A DNA stretch of 64,000 nt from Desulfatitalea tepidiphila (GTDB taxonomy: Bacteria; Desulfobacterota; Desulfobacteria; Desulfobacterales; Desulfosarcinaceae), in the NCBI RefSeq assembly GCF_001293685.1, contig NZ_BCAG01000003.1:1364001-1428000 (forward strand). Reading direction: 5' to 3'. Shown here piece by piece: positions 37,619 to 45,540 of the stretch. Position numbers and translations under genes: made by a program. The notes under the pieces are model-generated. The model saw only the letters and a program-made list of their open reading frames with translations. It had not been told where the DNA came from and made no database searches. The first letter of the stretch is position 1; each line of letters starts with the position of its first letter.

Positions 37619-37657
37619 GGGGGCGGTCGATACGACGCCCCCGAAAGCATTTGGGGG
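37619..37657 (+). promoter_or_regulatory. Two mutually exclusive hairpins before the zinc-finger gene
   Basis: GGGGGCG (37619-37625) can pair with CGCCCCC (37636-37642), while the same C-run can instead pair with GGGGG (37653-37657), which overlaps the ribosome-binding region of the gene at 37665. The alternative pairing could switch translation or form a weak terminator. This is inference from complementarity only. Confidence 0.35.
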
Positions 37658-37664
37658 TGTGGAG

Positions 37665-37889
37665 ATGACGACGACAACGTGCCGGTCATGCGGCGCGCCG
37701 GTCATTTGGGTGGAGATGAAAAGCGGCAGGCGGATGCCGTGCAACGCGGTGCCGAAGAAGATGATCGCGATCGACCAGTTCAACGGGCGGCTCGGGTTCA
37801 TGGTGTCGGTTTACGAGTCGCATTTTTCAACGTGCCCGAACGCGAAGGAGCATAGACAAAGGGGGAAAAATGGCAATGGCGGCGACTGA
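37665..37889 (+). CDS. Small zinc-finger phage protein
   Basis: A 74-residue protein with CRSCGAPVIWVEMKSGRRMPC near the N-terminus and a further Cys near H-x-x-x-C (HFSTC), a likely zinc site. This type is common in phage recombination modules. A GTG at 37659 is also in frame. Its end overlaps the next gene by 20 bp. Confidence 0.65.
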   Translation: MTTTTCRSCGAPVIWVEMKSGRRMPCNAVPKKMIAIDQFNGRLGFMVSVYESHFSTCPNAKEHRQRGKNGNGGD

Positions 37890-38265
37890 GACGAGGCAGG
37901 TCAAGGATTTTGCGAAATACACGTTCACGGACAGGGAAAAGCAGGAGATGGGCAAGGCGCTGGCGGAAGGCATGCAGCAGCTCATGGACCTGAAAGAGGA
38001 AAAAGCGGCCGTCATGGCGGAGTACGGATCGCGGTTGAAGCGGATGAACCTGGACATGGCGGAGATCGCGCAGAAGCTGCGGAACGGGTTCGAGATGCGC
38101 GAGGGCGTGATCGATGTCGTGTACGACTACGGGGCGGGCACGGCCACATACTTCAACCCGTTCGACGATTCGATCATGCGGTCGCGGAGGCTGACCCAGG
38201 AGGAGATGCAAAAGAGTTTGTTCGACGGGGAGGGGGAGGCCGGGCAGCATGCGAAGGTTGCATAA
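37870..38265 (+). CDS. Phage protein of unknown function preceding the nuclease
   Basis: A 131-residue, mostly helical protein (coiled coil about residues 20-75) followed by a small beta part (VVYDYGAGTATYFNPF). The stretch resembles small proteins often found directly before RecE/RecT genes. It overlaps the nuclease gene by 17 bp. Confidence 0.55.
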   Translation: MAMAATETRQVKDFAKYTFTDREKQEMGKALAEGMQQLMDLKEEKAAVMAEYGSRLKRMNLDMAEIAQKLRNGFEMREGVIDVVYDYGAGTATYFNPFDDSIMRSRRLTQEEMQKSLFDGEGEAGQHAKVA

Positions 38266-39133
38266 TTACATGGAGGCGCCCGGGGAGTGGGAACAGGGCA
38301 TATACGCGCTCGAGTCCTACGAGCAGTACGCGGGCATCAGGGCGCTGCGGTCGAGCGAGCTGAAGCGGATGCGAAAGAGCCCGGCGCATTACAAGGCGGC
38401 GATCGAGTTCGAGGCGCCGGTCACGGCGATGCAGCAGCGGACGTTCGACAAGGGCAAGGCGTTCGACATCCTGATCCTGCACGGGCGGGAGGCCTTCGAC
38501 AAAGCGGTGGTGGTGGAGCCGCCGATCAACAAGAACAAGAACGAATACAAGGAATGGAGGGAGCGGCAGGGCGGAAAATTGATTCTGAGCAAGATCGAGC
38601 GGGACAACGTCATCGACATGGCGGAGCGGGCGCGGTCGAAACGGCGGTTTTCGGAGATATTCGAGGCGCCGGGGTTTCCGCACCGGGTGATCGTGTGGAA
38701 GGACGCGCGCACGGGGATCTGGTGCAAGGCGGAGATCGACTGGATCACGGCGGACGGCAGGGTGGTGGATCTGAAATCGACGGCGGACGCGTCGTTCTGG
38801 TTTTTCATGCGCAACGCGTCGCGGCTCGGGTACGCGAACCAGGGGGCGTTCTACCTGGACGGGCTGACGCAGATCACGGGGGTCGAGCACACGGAGTTCT
38901 ACCTTGCGGCGGTCGAGGTCAATCCGCCGTTCGAGTCGCACGTGTTCAAGGTGTCGTTCGACCAGGTGTTGCGGGCGCAGTCGGACAACATGGACTACAT
39001 GGAGGCGCTGGCGCAGTGCTTCAAAAGGGATGAGTGGCCGGGGTATCCGGACGAGATCATGGACCTGGACTCGGGCCAATACATTTATGACGAATACGAA
39101 GAAACGGAGGGGGTTGACGATGTCGGATTCTAA
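38249..39133 (+). CDS. PD-(D/E)XK exonuclease, RecE-like
   Basis: A 294-residue nuclease with the RecE/Cas4-type core: KSPAHYKAAIEF early, GKAFDILILH, then CKAEIDWI (catalytic Asp), VVDLKST (D-x-K of the fold) and a final helix with YANQGAFYLDGL. Such enzymes resect double-strand ends to make the single strand used by the annealing protein encoded next. It overlaps the RecT-like gene by 14 bp, so the two are coupled. Confidence 0.85.
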   Translation: MRRLHNYMEAPGEWEQGIYALESYEQYAGIRALRSSELKRMRKSPAHYKAAIEFEAPVTAMQQRTFDKGKAFDILILHGREAFDKAVVVEPPINKNKNEYKEWRERQGGKLILSKIERDNVIDMAERARSKRRFSEIFEAPGFPHRVIVWKDARTGIWCKAEIDWITADGRVVDLKSTADASFWFFMRNASRLGYANQGAFYLDGLTQITGVEHTEFYLAAVEVNPPFESHVFKVSFDQVLRAQSDNMDYMEALAQCFKRDEWPGYPDEIMDLDSGQYIYDEYEETEGVDDVGF

Positions 39134-40109
39134 CGAGGCGGTCAAATACGACCTGATGCCGGCCGATCAGCGGGCGGCGGTGTTGTCGAAAGAGGATTCG
39201 GTGTTCTTGAACGTGGCGAAGTTCGAGCAGATGCAGCGGGTGGCGAGCATGCTGTCGGCGTCGGATTTCGTGCCGTCGCGGTTCAGGGGCAAGGTGGGCA
39301 ACTGCATGATCGCGCTGGACATGGCGGCGCTGATGGGCATGCACGTGCTGATGCTGATGCGGACGATGTACGTCGTGCACGGGGAGCCGGGGTTCGAGGG
39401 CAAGTTCGTGTCGGCGCTGATCAACAATTCGAAGCGGTACACGGACCCGCTGGAATACGAGTGGCGGGGGGAAAAGGGCCGGGACGATTGGGGGTGCAGG
39501 GCGTTTGCGGTGCGCAGGAGCACGGGCAAGGTGATTTACGGGCCGTGGGTCGATTGGGCGATGGTCAAGGCGGAGGGATGGAACAAGCCGCGGGGCGACA
39601 AGCAGATGACGCCGAAGTGGGTCACGATGCCGGAGATCATGTTCATGTACCGGGCGGCGACGTTTTTCGGCAGGGTGCACGACTCGGATCTGCTCATGGG
39701 CATGAGGACGGTAGAGGAGCTGGAGGACATGCACCAGGAGCTGGTGAAGCAGGCGGACGGGTCGTTCGCGATGACGGCGCCGGAGTCGGAGAAAAAGGCG
39801 GACCTTTACGCGGTGACGAAGGAGGCCCCCGGGCCGGTCGAGGGGCCGGACAAGGGGCAGGGCAAAGCGGCGGAGGGGCAAAAATCGGGGGGTGAGACGG
39901 AGGACGGGGCAAGGACACGGCCGGGGGCGGGAAAGAGGCGGGAGCGGGGGCCCCTGACGGTTCCTATACGGTCCCAGGCGTCGGCGGCACGTTCACAAAG
40001 GGCAAGATGGAGCATGACGAGTTCGGGACGCATCTGGATCATCCGTTCGCGAAGCACAAGTGGGTCAACATGCGGCAGGGGCAGCCGGAGCGCGGGACGG
40101 GGTTCATGA
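39120..40109 (+). CDS. RecT-family single-strand annealing protein
   Basis: Starts at ATG 39120 (GGAGGGGG upstream). The first 220 residues carry the RecT-family pattern (FVPSRFRGKVGNCMIALDMAALMG, then PEIMFMYRAATFFGR). It pairs with the upstream nuclease for recombination or genome circularisation. From about residue 240 it is Gly/Lys-rich, then Arg/Ser-rich out-of-frame-looking sequence to 40109, which overlaps the next gene by 103 bp. A one-base shift between 39893 and 40007 would instead continue into the next frame, so the annotated C-terminus may be wrong. Confidence 0.82.
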   Translation: MSDSNEAVKYDLMPADQRAAVLSKEDSVFLNVAKFEQMQRVASMLSASDFVPSRFRGKVGNCMIALDMAALMGMHVLMLMRTMYVVHGEPGFEGKFVSALINNSKRYTDPLEYEWRGEKGRDDWGCRAFAVRRSTGKVIYGPWVDWAMVKAEGWNKPRGDKQMTPKWVTMPEIMFMYRAATFFGRVHDSDLLMGMRTVEELEDMHQELVKQADGSFAMTAPESEKKADLYAVTKEAPGPVEGPDKGQGKAAEGQKSGGETEDGARTRPGAGKRRERGPLTVPIRSQASAARSQRARWSMTSSGRIWIIRSRSTSGSTCGRGSRSAGRGS

Positions 40110-40558
40110 TGTACGTCCAGCAGTTCAAGGAGCAGTTGCCGGAGATATCGGACGCGGCGTTCGAGGCGTTGCAGGCGAAATACCGCAACTTGTACGGGCG
40201 TGAAATGCCGTGGGCGAAGTCGGGGGAGATCCCGGCGGAGGGCGGGAATCCGGATCCCGAAAATACAAGCGGCGGCGGTTCGCCTGACCCCCAGGACACT
40301 ACAGGTGGTGGTGGCCCGGTCGAGGACGGCGGCGGTGATCAGGAGACGGGCGAGGTGCTGATGTCGGATGCGTCGGCGCAACTGGCGGAGCTGGCGGGCA
40401 AACACCGGCGGGAATACCTGACGGTGGTGCGGGGCAGGACGCCGAAGTCGGTCGACCAGATCCTGGCATGGATGGACGAGATCAACGAATTGGTCGTGTT
40501 CAACCAAAAGGGCCAAAAGAACCAAAGCGGCCAGGATGGCGAGGAAGGGAAATTCTGA
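40007..40558 (+). CDS. Phage protein following RecT, possibly its displaced C-terminus
   Basis: A 183-residue frame with GKMEHDEFGTHLDHPFAKHKWVNM character, a low-complexity Gly/Asp middle and a helical end. The same frame is open upstream to 39893 and reads GAPDGSYTVPGVGGTFTKGK before the ATG, which looks like protein. It is therefore either a separate gene (weak AAAGGG site) or the C-terminal part of the RecT-like protein separated by a frameshift. It ends in TGATG with the next gene. Confidence 0.55.
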   Translation: MEHDEFGTHLDHPFAKHKWVNMRQGQPERGTGFMMYVQQFKEQLPEISDAAFEALQAKYRNLYGREMPWAKSGEIPAEGGNPDPENTSGGGSPDPQDTTGGGGPVEDGGGDQETGEVLMSDASAQLAELAGKHRREYLTVVRGRTPKSVDQILAWMDEINELVVFNQKGQKNQSGQDGEEGKF

Positions 40559-40776
40559 TGCCAACGCTCCGGCGCAAATTAGAGCCGGAGGAGGCGCACT
40601 GCGACAAGTGCGACTTTTTCGGGTTCGAGCGGCGGGAGTCGGGGGGATGGGCCTATTGCTGGATGAAGCAGCGCCATTTCCCCGACTCGGTCGAGCCGGG
40701 AAAGCATGTGTGCAATGGGATGCGGTTTGACGGCGAATGGGTGTTCGCCGGACAGGACAAGGGGGCAGGCAGATGA
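40558..40776 (+). CDS. Small cysteine-rich phage protein
   Basis: A 72-residue protein with CDKCDFFGF, CWMKQRHF and HVCNGMRF, a likely zinc-binding knuckle. It starts in a TGATG overlap and ends in an ATGA overlap, so translation is coupled on both sides. Function unknown. Confidence 0.65.
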   Translation: MPTLRRKLEPEEAHCDKCDFFGFERRESGGWAYCWMKQRHFPDSVEPGKHVCNGMRFDGEWVFAGQDKGAGR

Positions 40777-41069
40777 CGGACTTTGACGGTTACCTATCGT
40801 TGGATGAGAACGACGAGGCCTGGCAGAAGTGGTGCTTCGGCAGGGATCGAGGCGAGCTGGTGCTCGCGGCTGATGCGGTGATGGCGATCGGGCCGATCAG
40901 GAAACGCGAAATCCCGGCCCTGGATAAGCCCGGCGGCAAGGAAACGGTGTTTTCCTCCAAGGTGTACATGAAGGGCGGGAGTTTCTTTTTTCTGGACTAC
41001 GGGACGGAAGCGGAAGCCCGGAGCGGCCGGGAACGGTTGATGGTCAAGGTTGACGGTATCAAGAGGTGA
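40773..41069 (+). CDS. Small phage protein of unknown function
   Basis: A 98-residue protein starting at ATG 40773 in an ATGA overlap. A charged N-terminus is followed by a beta-rich part (ELVLAADAVMAIGPI, then SSKVYMKGGSFFFLDYG). No family recognised. It precedes the replication gene. Confidence 0.55.
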   Translation: MTDFDGYLSLDENDEAWQKWCFGRDRGELVLAADAVMAIGPIRKREIPALDKPGGKETVFSSKVYMKGGSFFFLDYGTEAEARSGRERLMVKVDGIKR

Positions 41070-41073
41070 CGAT

Positions 41074-41994
41074 GTGGCGCCCATGAGCTCCAAAGATAGG
41101 CCCTGGTTTCGTTATTATCCCAAGGACTTCAACGAGGACGAAAAGGTCAGATCGCTGAGCGCGATAGGCGAGCTCGTTTATCGTCGAATCCTCGATGTCA
41201 TGTGGCAAGCAAATGCTGTGCATTTGCTGAACGATTGCTCAAAAATTTTCAATGCAATCGGCAAAGGTTTGACGTTTGAACAGGTCGAAAGCGCATGGAA
41301 CGAGATCCAATATCCGGGGTGGGAAGCACTGAAAACGACCAATGACGGCAAGTGGGTTTATTCGCAGCGGTTGTTGGAGGAGAAGGAACATATTGAAAGA
41401 ATATCAAAAAAGAGATCTACGGCAGCTAAAAAAAGCGTCAAGCAAAAGCTGATGCAAAAGCAGAGCAAATGCAGAGCAAATGCATCAGCAATTGCACAAG
41501 CAAATGCTCAGCATATGCTGATAGATCCAGATCCAGATATATTAGATTGTTTAGATAAATCTAAACAATCAAGATCGGCCCCTTCGGGGCAGCCTTCGGC
41601 TGTTTCTTTTTCAAATCCAAAGTCAAAGCATTTTTCGAAAAAGCTCGGGAGCTACCTCGACGAGATCGCGGAGGGGTGCGCGGTCATAGCCCGGTTTCCG
41701 GCAAAGGGGAGAAAGCAGTTCAACCCGTACGAGGCGGTGACGTGGGCGACGAATCACGGGGGGCACCCGAAGGCGATCGCGGAGGTCGTGACGGCATTGT
41801 CGGCAACGGAGCAGTGGGAGCAGGTGGAAAACCCGTGGCCCTGGTTCAGGGCGGTGTTCGCGCAAAAGAACGCGATGTACAACGAGGCGGACGCGATCGC
41901 GGCGGGCATGGCGTTCAAGCAGGGGGAAGCGGAAGCGGTCGAGGTGTTCAGGGCGGTATGGGCGGAAGCAATGAAAATGCGCGAGGCGAAATGA
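41074..41994 (+). CDS. DUF1376 phage replication protein
   Basis: The N-terminal 100 residues are a DUF1376 domain (RPWFRYYPKDFNEDEKVRSLS, LVYRRILDVMW), typical of phage replication-initiation proteins. A linker rich in Lys/Gln/Asn follows, then a C-terminal helical domain with NPYEAVTWATNHGGHP. The GTG at 41074 has AGAGGTGA 5 bp upstream; ATG 41083 is an alternative. The linker DNA (about 41400-41620) is AT-rich and contains three inverted repeats, unlike the GC-rich flanks, suggesting domain exchange. The 3' end overlaps the resolvase by ATGA. Confidence 0.78.
   Translation: MAPMSSKDRPWFRYYPKDFNEDEKVRSLSAIGELVYRRILDVMWQANAVHLLNDCSKIFNAIGKGLTFEQVESAWNEIQYPGWEALKTTNDGKWVYSQRLLEEKEHIERISKKRSTAAKKSVKQKLMQKQSKCRANASAIAQANAQHMLIDPDPDILDCLDKSKQSRSAPSGQPSAVSFSNPKSKHFSKKLGSYLDEIAEGCAVIARFPAKGRKQFNPYEAVTWATNHGGHPKAIAEVVTALSATEQWEQVENPWPWFRAVFAQKNAMYNEADAIAAGMAFKQGEAEAVEVFRAVWAEAMKMREAK
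41545..41601. repeat. Cluster of three inverted repeats inside the replication gene
   Basis: A perfect 12-bp inverted repeat with a 2-nt centre (GATTGTTTAGAT-AA-ATCTAAACAATC, 41545-41570) is followed within a few bases by GCCCC-TTC-GGGGC and CAGCC-TTC-GGCTG (to 41601). Replication-gene linkers of lambdoid phages carry the origin, so this is a candidate origin region. Confidence 0.6.
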
Positions 41995-42599
41995 AAGCGC
42001 AACAGATAGGCCGGCACCTCCTTTCGCGGCTAAGCGCCCCGGCCGGTCGCGGAAAAAGGCCCCTCGAAACGCCGGTCGAGCCGGGCAGCGGGACGCCTGG
42101 CGCTCATCAGTCAGGGCAAGGGGTTCGAGGCCGGGGCTTTTTCATCGGGATAGATCCGGGCAAGACGGGGGCGGCGGTGGCGATCAGCAGGGACCTGATC
42201 CTGGTGCACGACTGGAAGTCGCCGGAAGCGGCGCGGGAGTTTTTCAAGCTCGTTTTGGAGCAGGGGCGGATCGAGATGGCGGTGATCGAGGACGTGGACC
42301 AGAAGCGGATGCCTCACAAGGGGCGGTTCGGTGCCTACGGGCTGGGGCTGTCGTCGGGTTTCTGGCAAATGCTGTGCATTTGCTTCGGAGTTGCTTACCA
42401 ATTGCTTCCGCCGGGAGAGTGGCAGAAGGCGGTCCTGATGCCGGGCGGCGGGAAGGATTCGAAGGCGCGATCGATGGCAACGGTGCGGGCGCTGTACCCG
42501 GGGTTGAGGGAGTACATTTTTTTGAGGTCCAGGCATCACCACAGGGCGGACGCTGCATTGCTGGCCCATTACGCGGTCAGGACATCGGGCCGGAAGTAG
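41991..42599 (+). CDS. RuvC-like Holliday-junction resolvase
   Basis: A 202-residue protein of the RNase H-fold RuvC type: FIGIDPGKTGAAVAI (first catalytic Asp), AVIEDV (catalytic Glu) and HHHRADAALLAHYAV (C-terminal Asp). The first 45 residues are a basic extension. It should resolve branched DNA during recombination or before packaging. Start ATG 41991 overlaps the previous stop by 4 bp. Confidence 0.85.
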   Translation: MKAQQIGRHLLSRLSAPAGRGKRPLETPVEPGSGTPGAHQSGQGVRGRGFFIGIDPGKTGAAVAISRDLILVHDWKSPEAAREFFKLVLEQGRIEMAVIEDVDQKRMPHKGRFGAYGLGLSSGFWQMLCICFGVAYQLLPPGEWQKAVLMPGGGKDSKARSMATVRALYPGLREYIFLRSRHHHRADAALLAHYAVRTSGRK

Positions 42600-42707
42600 T
42601 AATCGTCGTGGCGGGGCTCCTGGCAAGCGTGGGAGGCAAATCGTTGTTGGAGTAAGCTCGGCGAGGCAGGGAGACATCGAATCGGAAAAGCAGGACGGAG
42701 GTGTGTC

Positions 42708-42959
42708 ATGGCGCTTTTTATTCTCGGGTTGATCATAGGGGCGATCGCCGGAATCGTGACCGTTGCCCTTTGCAGTGCGGCGAGGTGCAATTCATGCGAA
42801 GCGTTTCGAGCGATCGCGTATGCAGGGGGGCACGGCGAGAATGAAGTTTATGATGTGCGGATGCCGGACGGCAAGAGGTTCCGGTATTCGTCGGGGCAAA
42901 TGATGCCGCACATGTGCGATCGTGAGCAGGAGGTCGAGACGTGCGGGGAATTCAACTGA
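42708..42959 (+). CDS. Small membrane protein, DUF3789-like
   Basis: An 83-residue protein with one N-terminal transmembrane helix (about residues 2-22, FILGLIIGAIAGIVTVAL) and a short cytoplasmic part with two CxxC-like cysteine pairs (CNSC, and MCDREQEVETC). GGAGGTG precedes the ATG. The first iteron-like repeat overlaps its last codons. Confidence 0.6.
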   Translation: MALFILGLIIGAIAGIVTVALCSAARCNSCEAFRAIAYAGGHGENEVYDVRMPDGKRFRYSSGQMMPHMCDREQEVETCGEFN

Positions 42960-43103
42960 CGGTAGTTAAATGAGCGCATGCATGAGAGCTGTGGGCATTA
43001 AACAAACGGTAGTTAAATGAGCTCCCATCGATTCAACAAACGGTAGTTAAATGAGCTCCCGTCAGGTAGCTGCGGGCATTCAACCAACGGTAGTTAAATG
43101 AGC
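42950..43103 (+). repeat. Four 26-bp iteron-like direct repeats
   Basis: The four units start at 42950, 42997, 43031 and 43078 and share ATTNAAC, two variable bases and the constant ACGGTAGTTAAATGAGC. Spacers are 21, 8 and 21 bp; the two long ones share AGCTGNGGGC at their right end. The repeats lie in an otherwise non-coding 266-bp gap between the replication/recombination genes and the packaging genes. Binding sites for a replication, transcription or packaging protein are the likeliest meaning. Confidence 0.88.
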
Positions 43104-43225
43104 GGGTCCTTTTCGGCCGGGGGGCCTATAGCGGTTTCGGGTGGCGCGGATGTCGGGTCCTATCGGGAACCAATTTTTCGTATGTAACAATTTTTTTTCG
43201 GGTCGGTTGTGTGAGGGCTGCAGAG

Positions 43226-43384
43226 ATGGCTAAACGGAAAAAGATCAAGATCAAGCTGCGCCGTGAAAACGAGGCCTGGACGCTCTACCGGTCAGACACG
43301 GGCAAGGTGCTGGTGGACGGGCTGAACGGCAAGGACGTGGAGTTCTACCGGCGGCTGTACTTCGAGAAGCTGAACAACAAATAG
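43226..43384 (+). CDS. Small basic phage protein
   Basis: A 52-residue protein starting at ATG 43226 with GAGGGC upstream. It is very basic at the N-terminus (MAKRKKIKIKLRREN) with a compact remainder ending FEKLNNK. A nucleic-acid-binding role fits the charge. Codon use matches the phage genes around it. Function unknown. Confidence 0.6.
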   Translation: MAKRKKIKIKLRRENEAWTLYRSDTGKVLVDGLNGKDVEFYRRLYFEKLNNK

Positions 43385-43437
43385 GCGGCAGGTAAAGCCG
43401 CATCGAGTTCGAATATCTTTGAAATGGAGCGCATCAG

Positions 43438-44082
43438 ATGCCTATCAAGTGTTTTTGCGCGCATGACGGCATGGTCCCGATCGATCAGTTGAAACCCCAC
43501 CCCGAAAATCCAAACAAGCACCCCAAACGGCAGATCGAGCTGCTGAAAAAGCTGATTCAAAAATTCGGATGGAGGGCGCCGATCACGGTGTCGAGCCGGT
43601 CGGGGTTGATCATTCGCGGGCATGGGCGTTTGGAGGCGGCGCGGCAGCTCGGTTTGGACGAGTGCCCGGTCGATTATCAGGATTACGAGTCGGAAGCGGA
43701 GGAGCGGGCGGACCTGGTGGCGGACAACACGATCCCGGAACTGTCGGTCATGGACGACGAGATGCTGCTGGAGCTGCTCAAGGAGATCGAGGCGACGGGG
43801 TTCGATGTGGAGCTGACGGGGTTCGATCATCGGGAGATCGAAAAGATCACGGACAAGGTCGACGCGAAGCTGAACAGCAAGCGGCCGGAGGTGGAGTTCA
43901 GCCAGGAGCTGCTGCTTGAGCACAACTACATTGTGCTCTATTTCGACAACCCCCTGGACTGGAACGTCGCGGTGGAAAAATTCGGGTTGAGGAAGGTCAG
44001 GGACCTGATCGAGCGCAAGGCGCAGCCGGTCGGGATCGGGCGCGTGATCAGGGGCGCGGAATGGCTGGAAAGGATCCACTGA
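43438..44082 (+). CDS. ParB N-terminal domain phage protein
   Basis: A 214-residue protein with a ParB/Srx fold: VPIDQLKPHPENPNKH, GWRAPITVSSRSGLIIRGHG (box with the GHGR motif) and an ERADLVADN helix region. Phage ParB-domain proteins of this kind are often found beside DNA methylases, TET/JBP oxygenases and glycosyltransferases, where nucleotide or DNA-processing roles are proposed. The next gene, 3 bp on, is such a glycosyltransferase. The iteron-like repeats lie 335 bp upstream. Confidence 0.85.
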   Translation: MPIKCFCAHDGMVPIDQLKPHPENPNKHPKRQIELLKKLIQKFGWRAPITVSSRSGLIIRGHGRLEAARQLGLDECPVDYQDYESEAEERADLVADNTIPELSVMDDEMLLELLKEIEATGFDVELTGFDHREIEKITDKVDAKLNSKRPEVEFSQELLLEHNYIVLYFDNPLDWNVAVEKFGLRKVRDLIERKAQPVGIGRVIRGAEWLERIH

Positions 44083-44085
44083 GCG

Positions 44086-44847
44086 ATGGGCGGACAGGTC
44101 AATATCGTGATCCCCACGTACAAGCGGGCGGATGCGCTGGCGGGAAAGGACTATTTCAGGTCGGCGCGGTACGTGCTGCCTGAGAGCCAGAGGGACGATT
44201 ACAGGCGGGTTTTGCCGTCGGCGCGGATGATCGTCATACCGGACGGGGCGGACGGCAACATCGCGCGCAAGCGGAACTGGATACTCGAGAACGTGGAGCG
44301 GCCGGTTTTGATGATCGATGACGACGTCGCGGGGCTGATGCATACGGAAAAAGGGGCGCGGGCGTATTGCAGGCAGAACATCCCGCTGACGCCGGAGCAG
44401 GCGCAGGGGGTCATCGAGCAGGGGTTCAACCTGGCGCACGGTTGGGGGTGCGTGTATTGGGGGATCAACGTCAACACGGACGGGAGGAACTACCAGCAGT
44501 ACAAGCCGTTTTCGCTGACCCAGGTCGTGCTGGGGCCGTTCCAGGGGCATCTGTGGCATGACCTGCGGTTCGACGAGCGCATGGGCACAAAGGACGATTA
44601 CGATTTCAGCCTGCAGGTCCTGAGCCGGTTCAAGAAGGTGCTGCGGCTGAACAAGTACGCCTATGTGTGCAGGCACGGGCGCAATGCGGGCGGGATCGTG
44701 GCGTCGCGGACGATGGAGCGGGAGACGGCATACTGCAGGGCGATCGAAAAAAAGTGGGGGAGGCATATCATCAGGTATCCGCGGCGCCCGAAGCGGCTCG
44801 GCGAACTATTGAACGGTCGGGTCATGGTTCCGATCAACGGCGTGTGA
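44086..44847 (+). CDS. Glycosyltransferase, TET-associated (TAGT)-like
   Basis: A 253-residue GT-A-type protein resembling the TET-associated glycosyltransferase family of phages: NIVIPTYKRAD at the N-terminus, ARYVLPESQRDDYRRVLP, a GADGNIARKRNWILEN helix, the metal-binding VLMIDDDVAG (DxD) and the FDERMGTKDDYDFSLQ acceptor region. Known members are linked to sugar addition on modified DNA bases. No oxygenase or base hydroxymethylase is in the window, so its substrate is uncertain. It sits between a ParB-domain gene and terminase. Confidence 0.72.
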   Translation: MGGQVNIVIPTYKRADALAGKDYFRSARYVLPESQRDDYRRVLPSARMIVIPDGADGNIARKRNWILENVERPVLMIDDDVAGLMHTEKGARAYCRQNIPLTPEQAQGVIEQGFNLAHGWGCVYWGINVNTDGRNYQQYKPFSLTQVVLGPFQGHLWHDLRFDERMGTKDDYDFSLQVLSRFKKVLRLNKYAYVCRHGRNAGGIVASRTMERETAYCRAIEKKWGRHIIRYPRRPKRLGELLNGRVMVPINGV

Positions 44848-44850
44848 TGG

Positions 44851-45540
44851 ATGACGGACGGATCGATCACGAAAACGGACATAGAGCGCGCGTTGTCGCT
44901 GGGGGCCAAAGCCAAGCTGCGGCTGTATCAGACGTTTCTGACGAGGATCGCGCAGGGCGAGCGGCTGACGGCGACCGAGCTGAAGAACATGCGGGCGCTG
45001 GAGACGGAGCTTGAGGAGTCGACGAACGGAGGGGAGAAGAAGGAGCAGCCGGTCATCATGTCGATGGATGACGCGGCGGCGTATTGCGGCATATCGAAGC
45101 GGACGGTCAGTTACCACCTGAAGCGCGGGAACATCGCGCAGAACGCGGACGGCACGTTCGACAAGGCGGTGCTGGACGCGTGGCTGGAAAAATACGGGCG
45201 GAAGAAAAAGGCGGAGCAGGGCGGCGGCAAGCGGGTGTCGCTGTCGATCGAGGAAAAGCTCGACCGGGCAAAATTGCGCAAGGAGGTGGCGGCGGCGAAG
45301 CGCAACGAGATCCTGGTCGCGGAGCTTCAGGGGCGGTTGGCCCCATGGTCGGAGATCGAGCGCGCGTGGTGCGAGCGGGTGGCGGTCGTGGCGGCGGGCC
45401 TGGACTCGCTGGCGGAGCGGCTGCCGCCGCTTTTGACCGGGAAGAAGCCGGACGAGATGCGCGAGATCATCCGGAGGGAGACAAACGAGTTGAGGCGGGC
45501 GTATGCAAGGCGCGGCAAGTATTGCCCCACGGACGCGTGA
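44851..45540 (+). CDS. Terminase small subunit, Nu1-like
   Basis: A 229-residue DNA-packaging protein. A helical N-terminus is followed by a MerR-like winged helix (MSMDDAAAYCGISKRTVSYHLKRGNI, about residues 70-100), a basic linker and a helical C-terminal part ending RRAYARRGKYCP. It recognises the packaging site and recruits the large subunit. It overlaps the large-subunit start by 38 bp, as in lambda-type packaging modules. Confidence 0.8.
   Translation: MTDGSITKTDIERALSLGAKAKLRLYQTFLTRIAQGERLTATELKNMRALETELEESTNGGEKKEQPVIMSMDDAAAYCGISKRTVSYHLKRGNIAQNADGTFDKAVLDAWLEKYGRKKKAEQGGGKRVSLSIEEKLDRAKLRKEVAAAKRNEILVAELQGRLAPWSEIERAWCERVAVVAAGLDSLAERLPPLLTGKKPDEMREIIRRETNELRRAYARRGKYCPTDA

Noticed and set aside
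41676-41990. N-terminal extension of the resolvase
   Set aside because: It overlaps the replication gene in another frame and is Gly/Arg-rich; the ATGA overlap at 41991 is the natural start.
42950-43103. Possible CRISPR array
   Set aside because: Spacers are 21, 8 and 21 bp and partly repeated, there are no cas genes, and the units look like protein-binding iterons.
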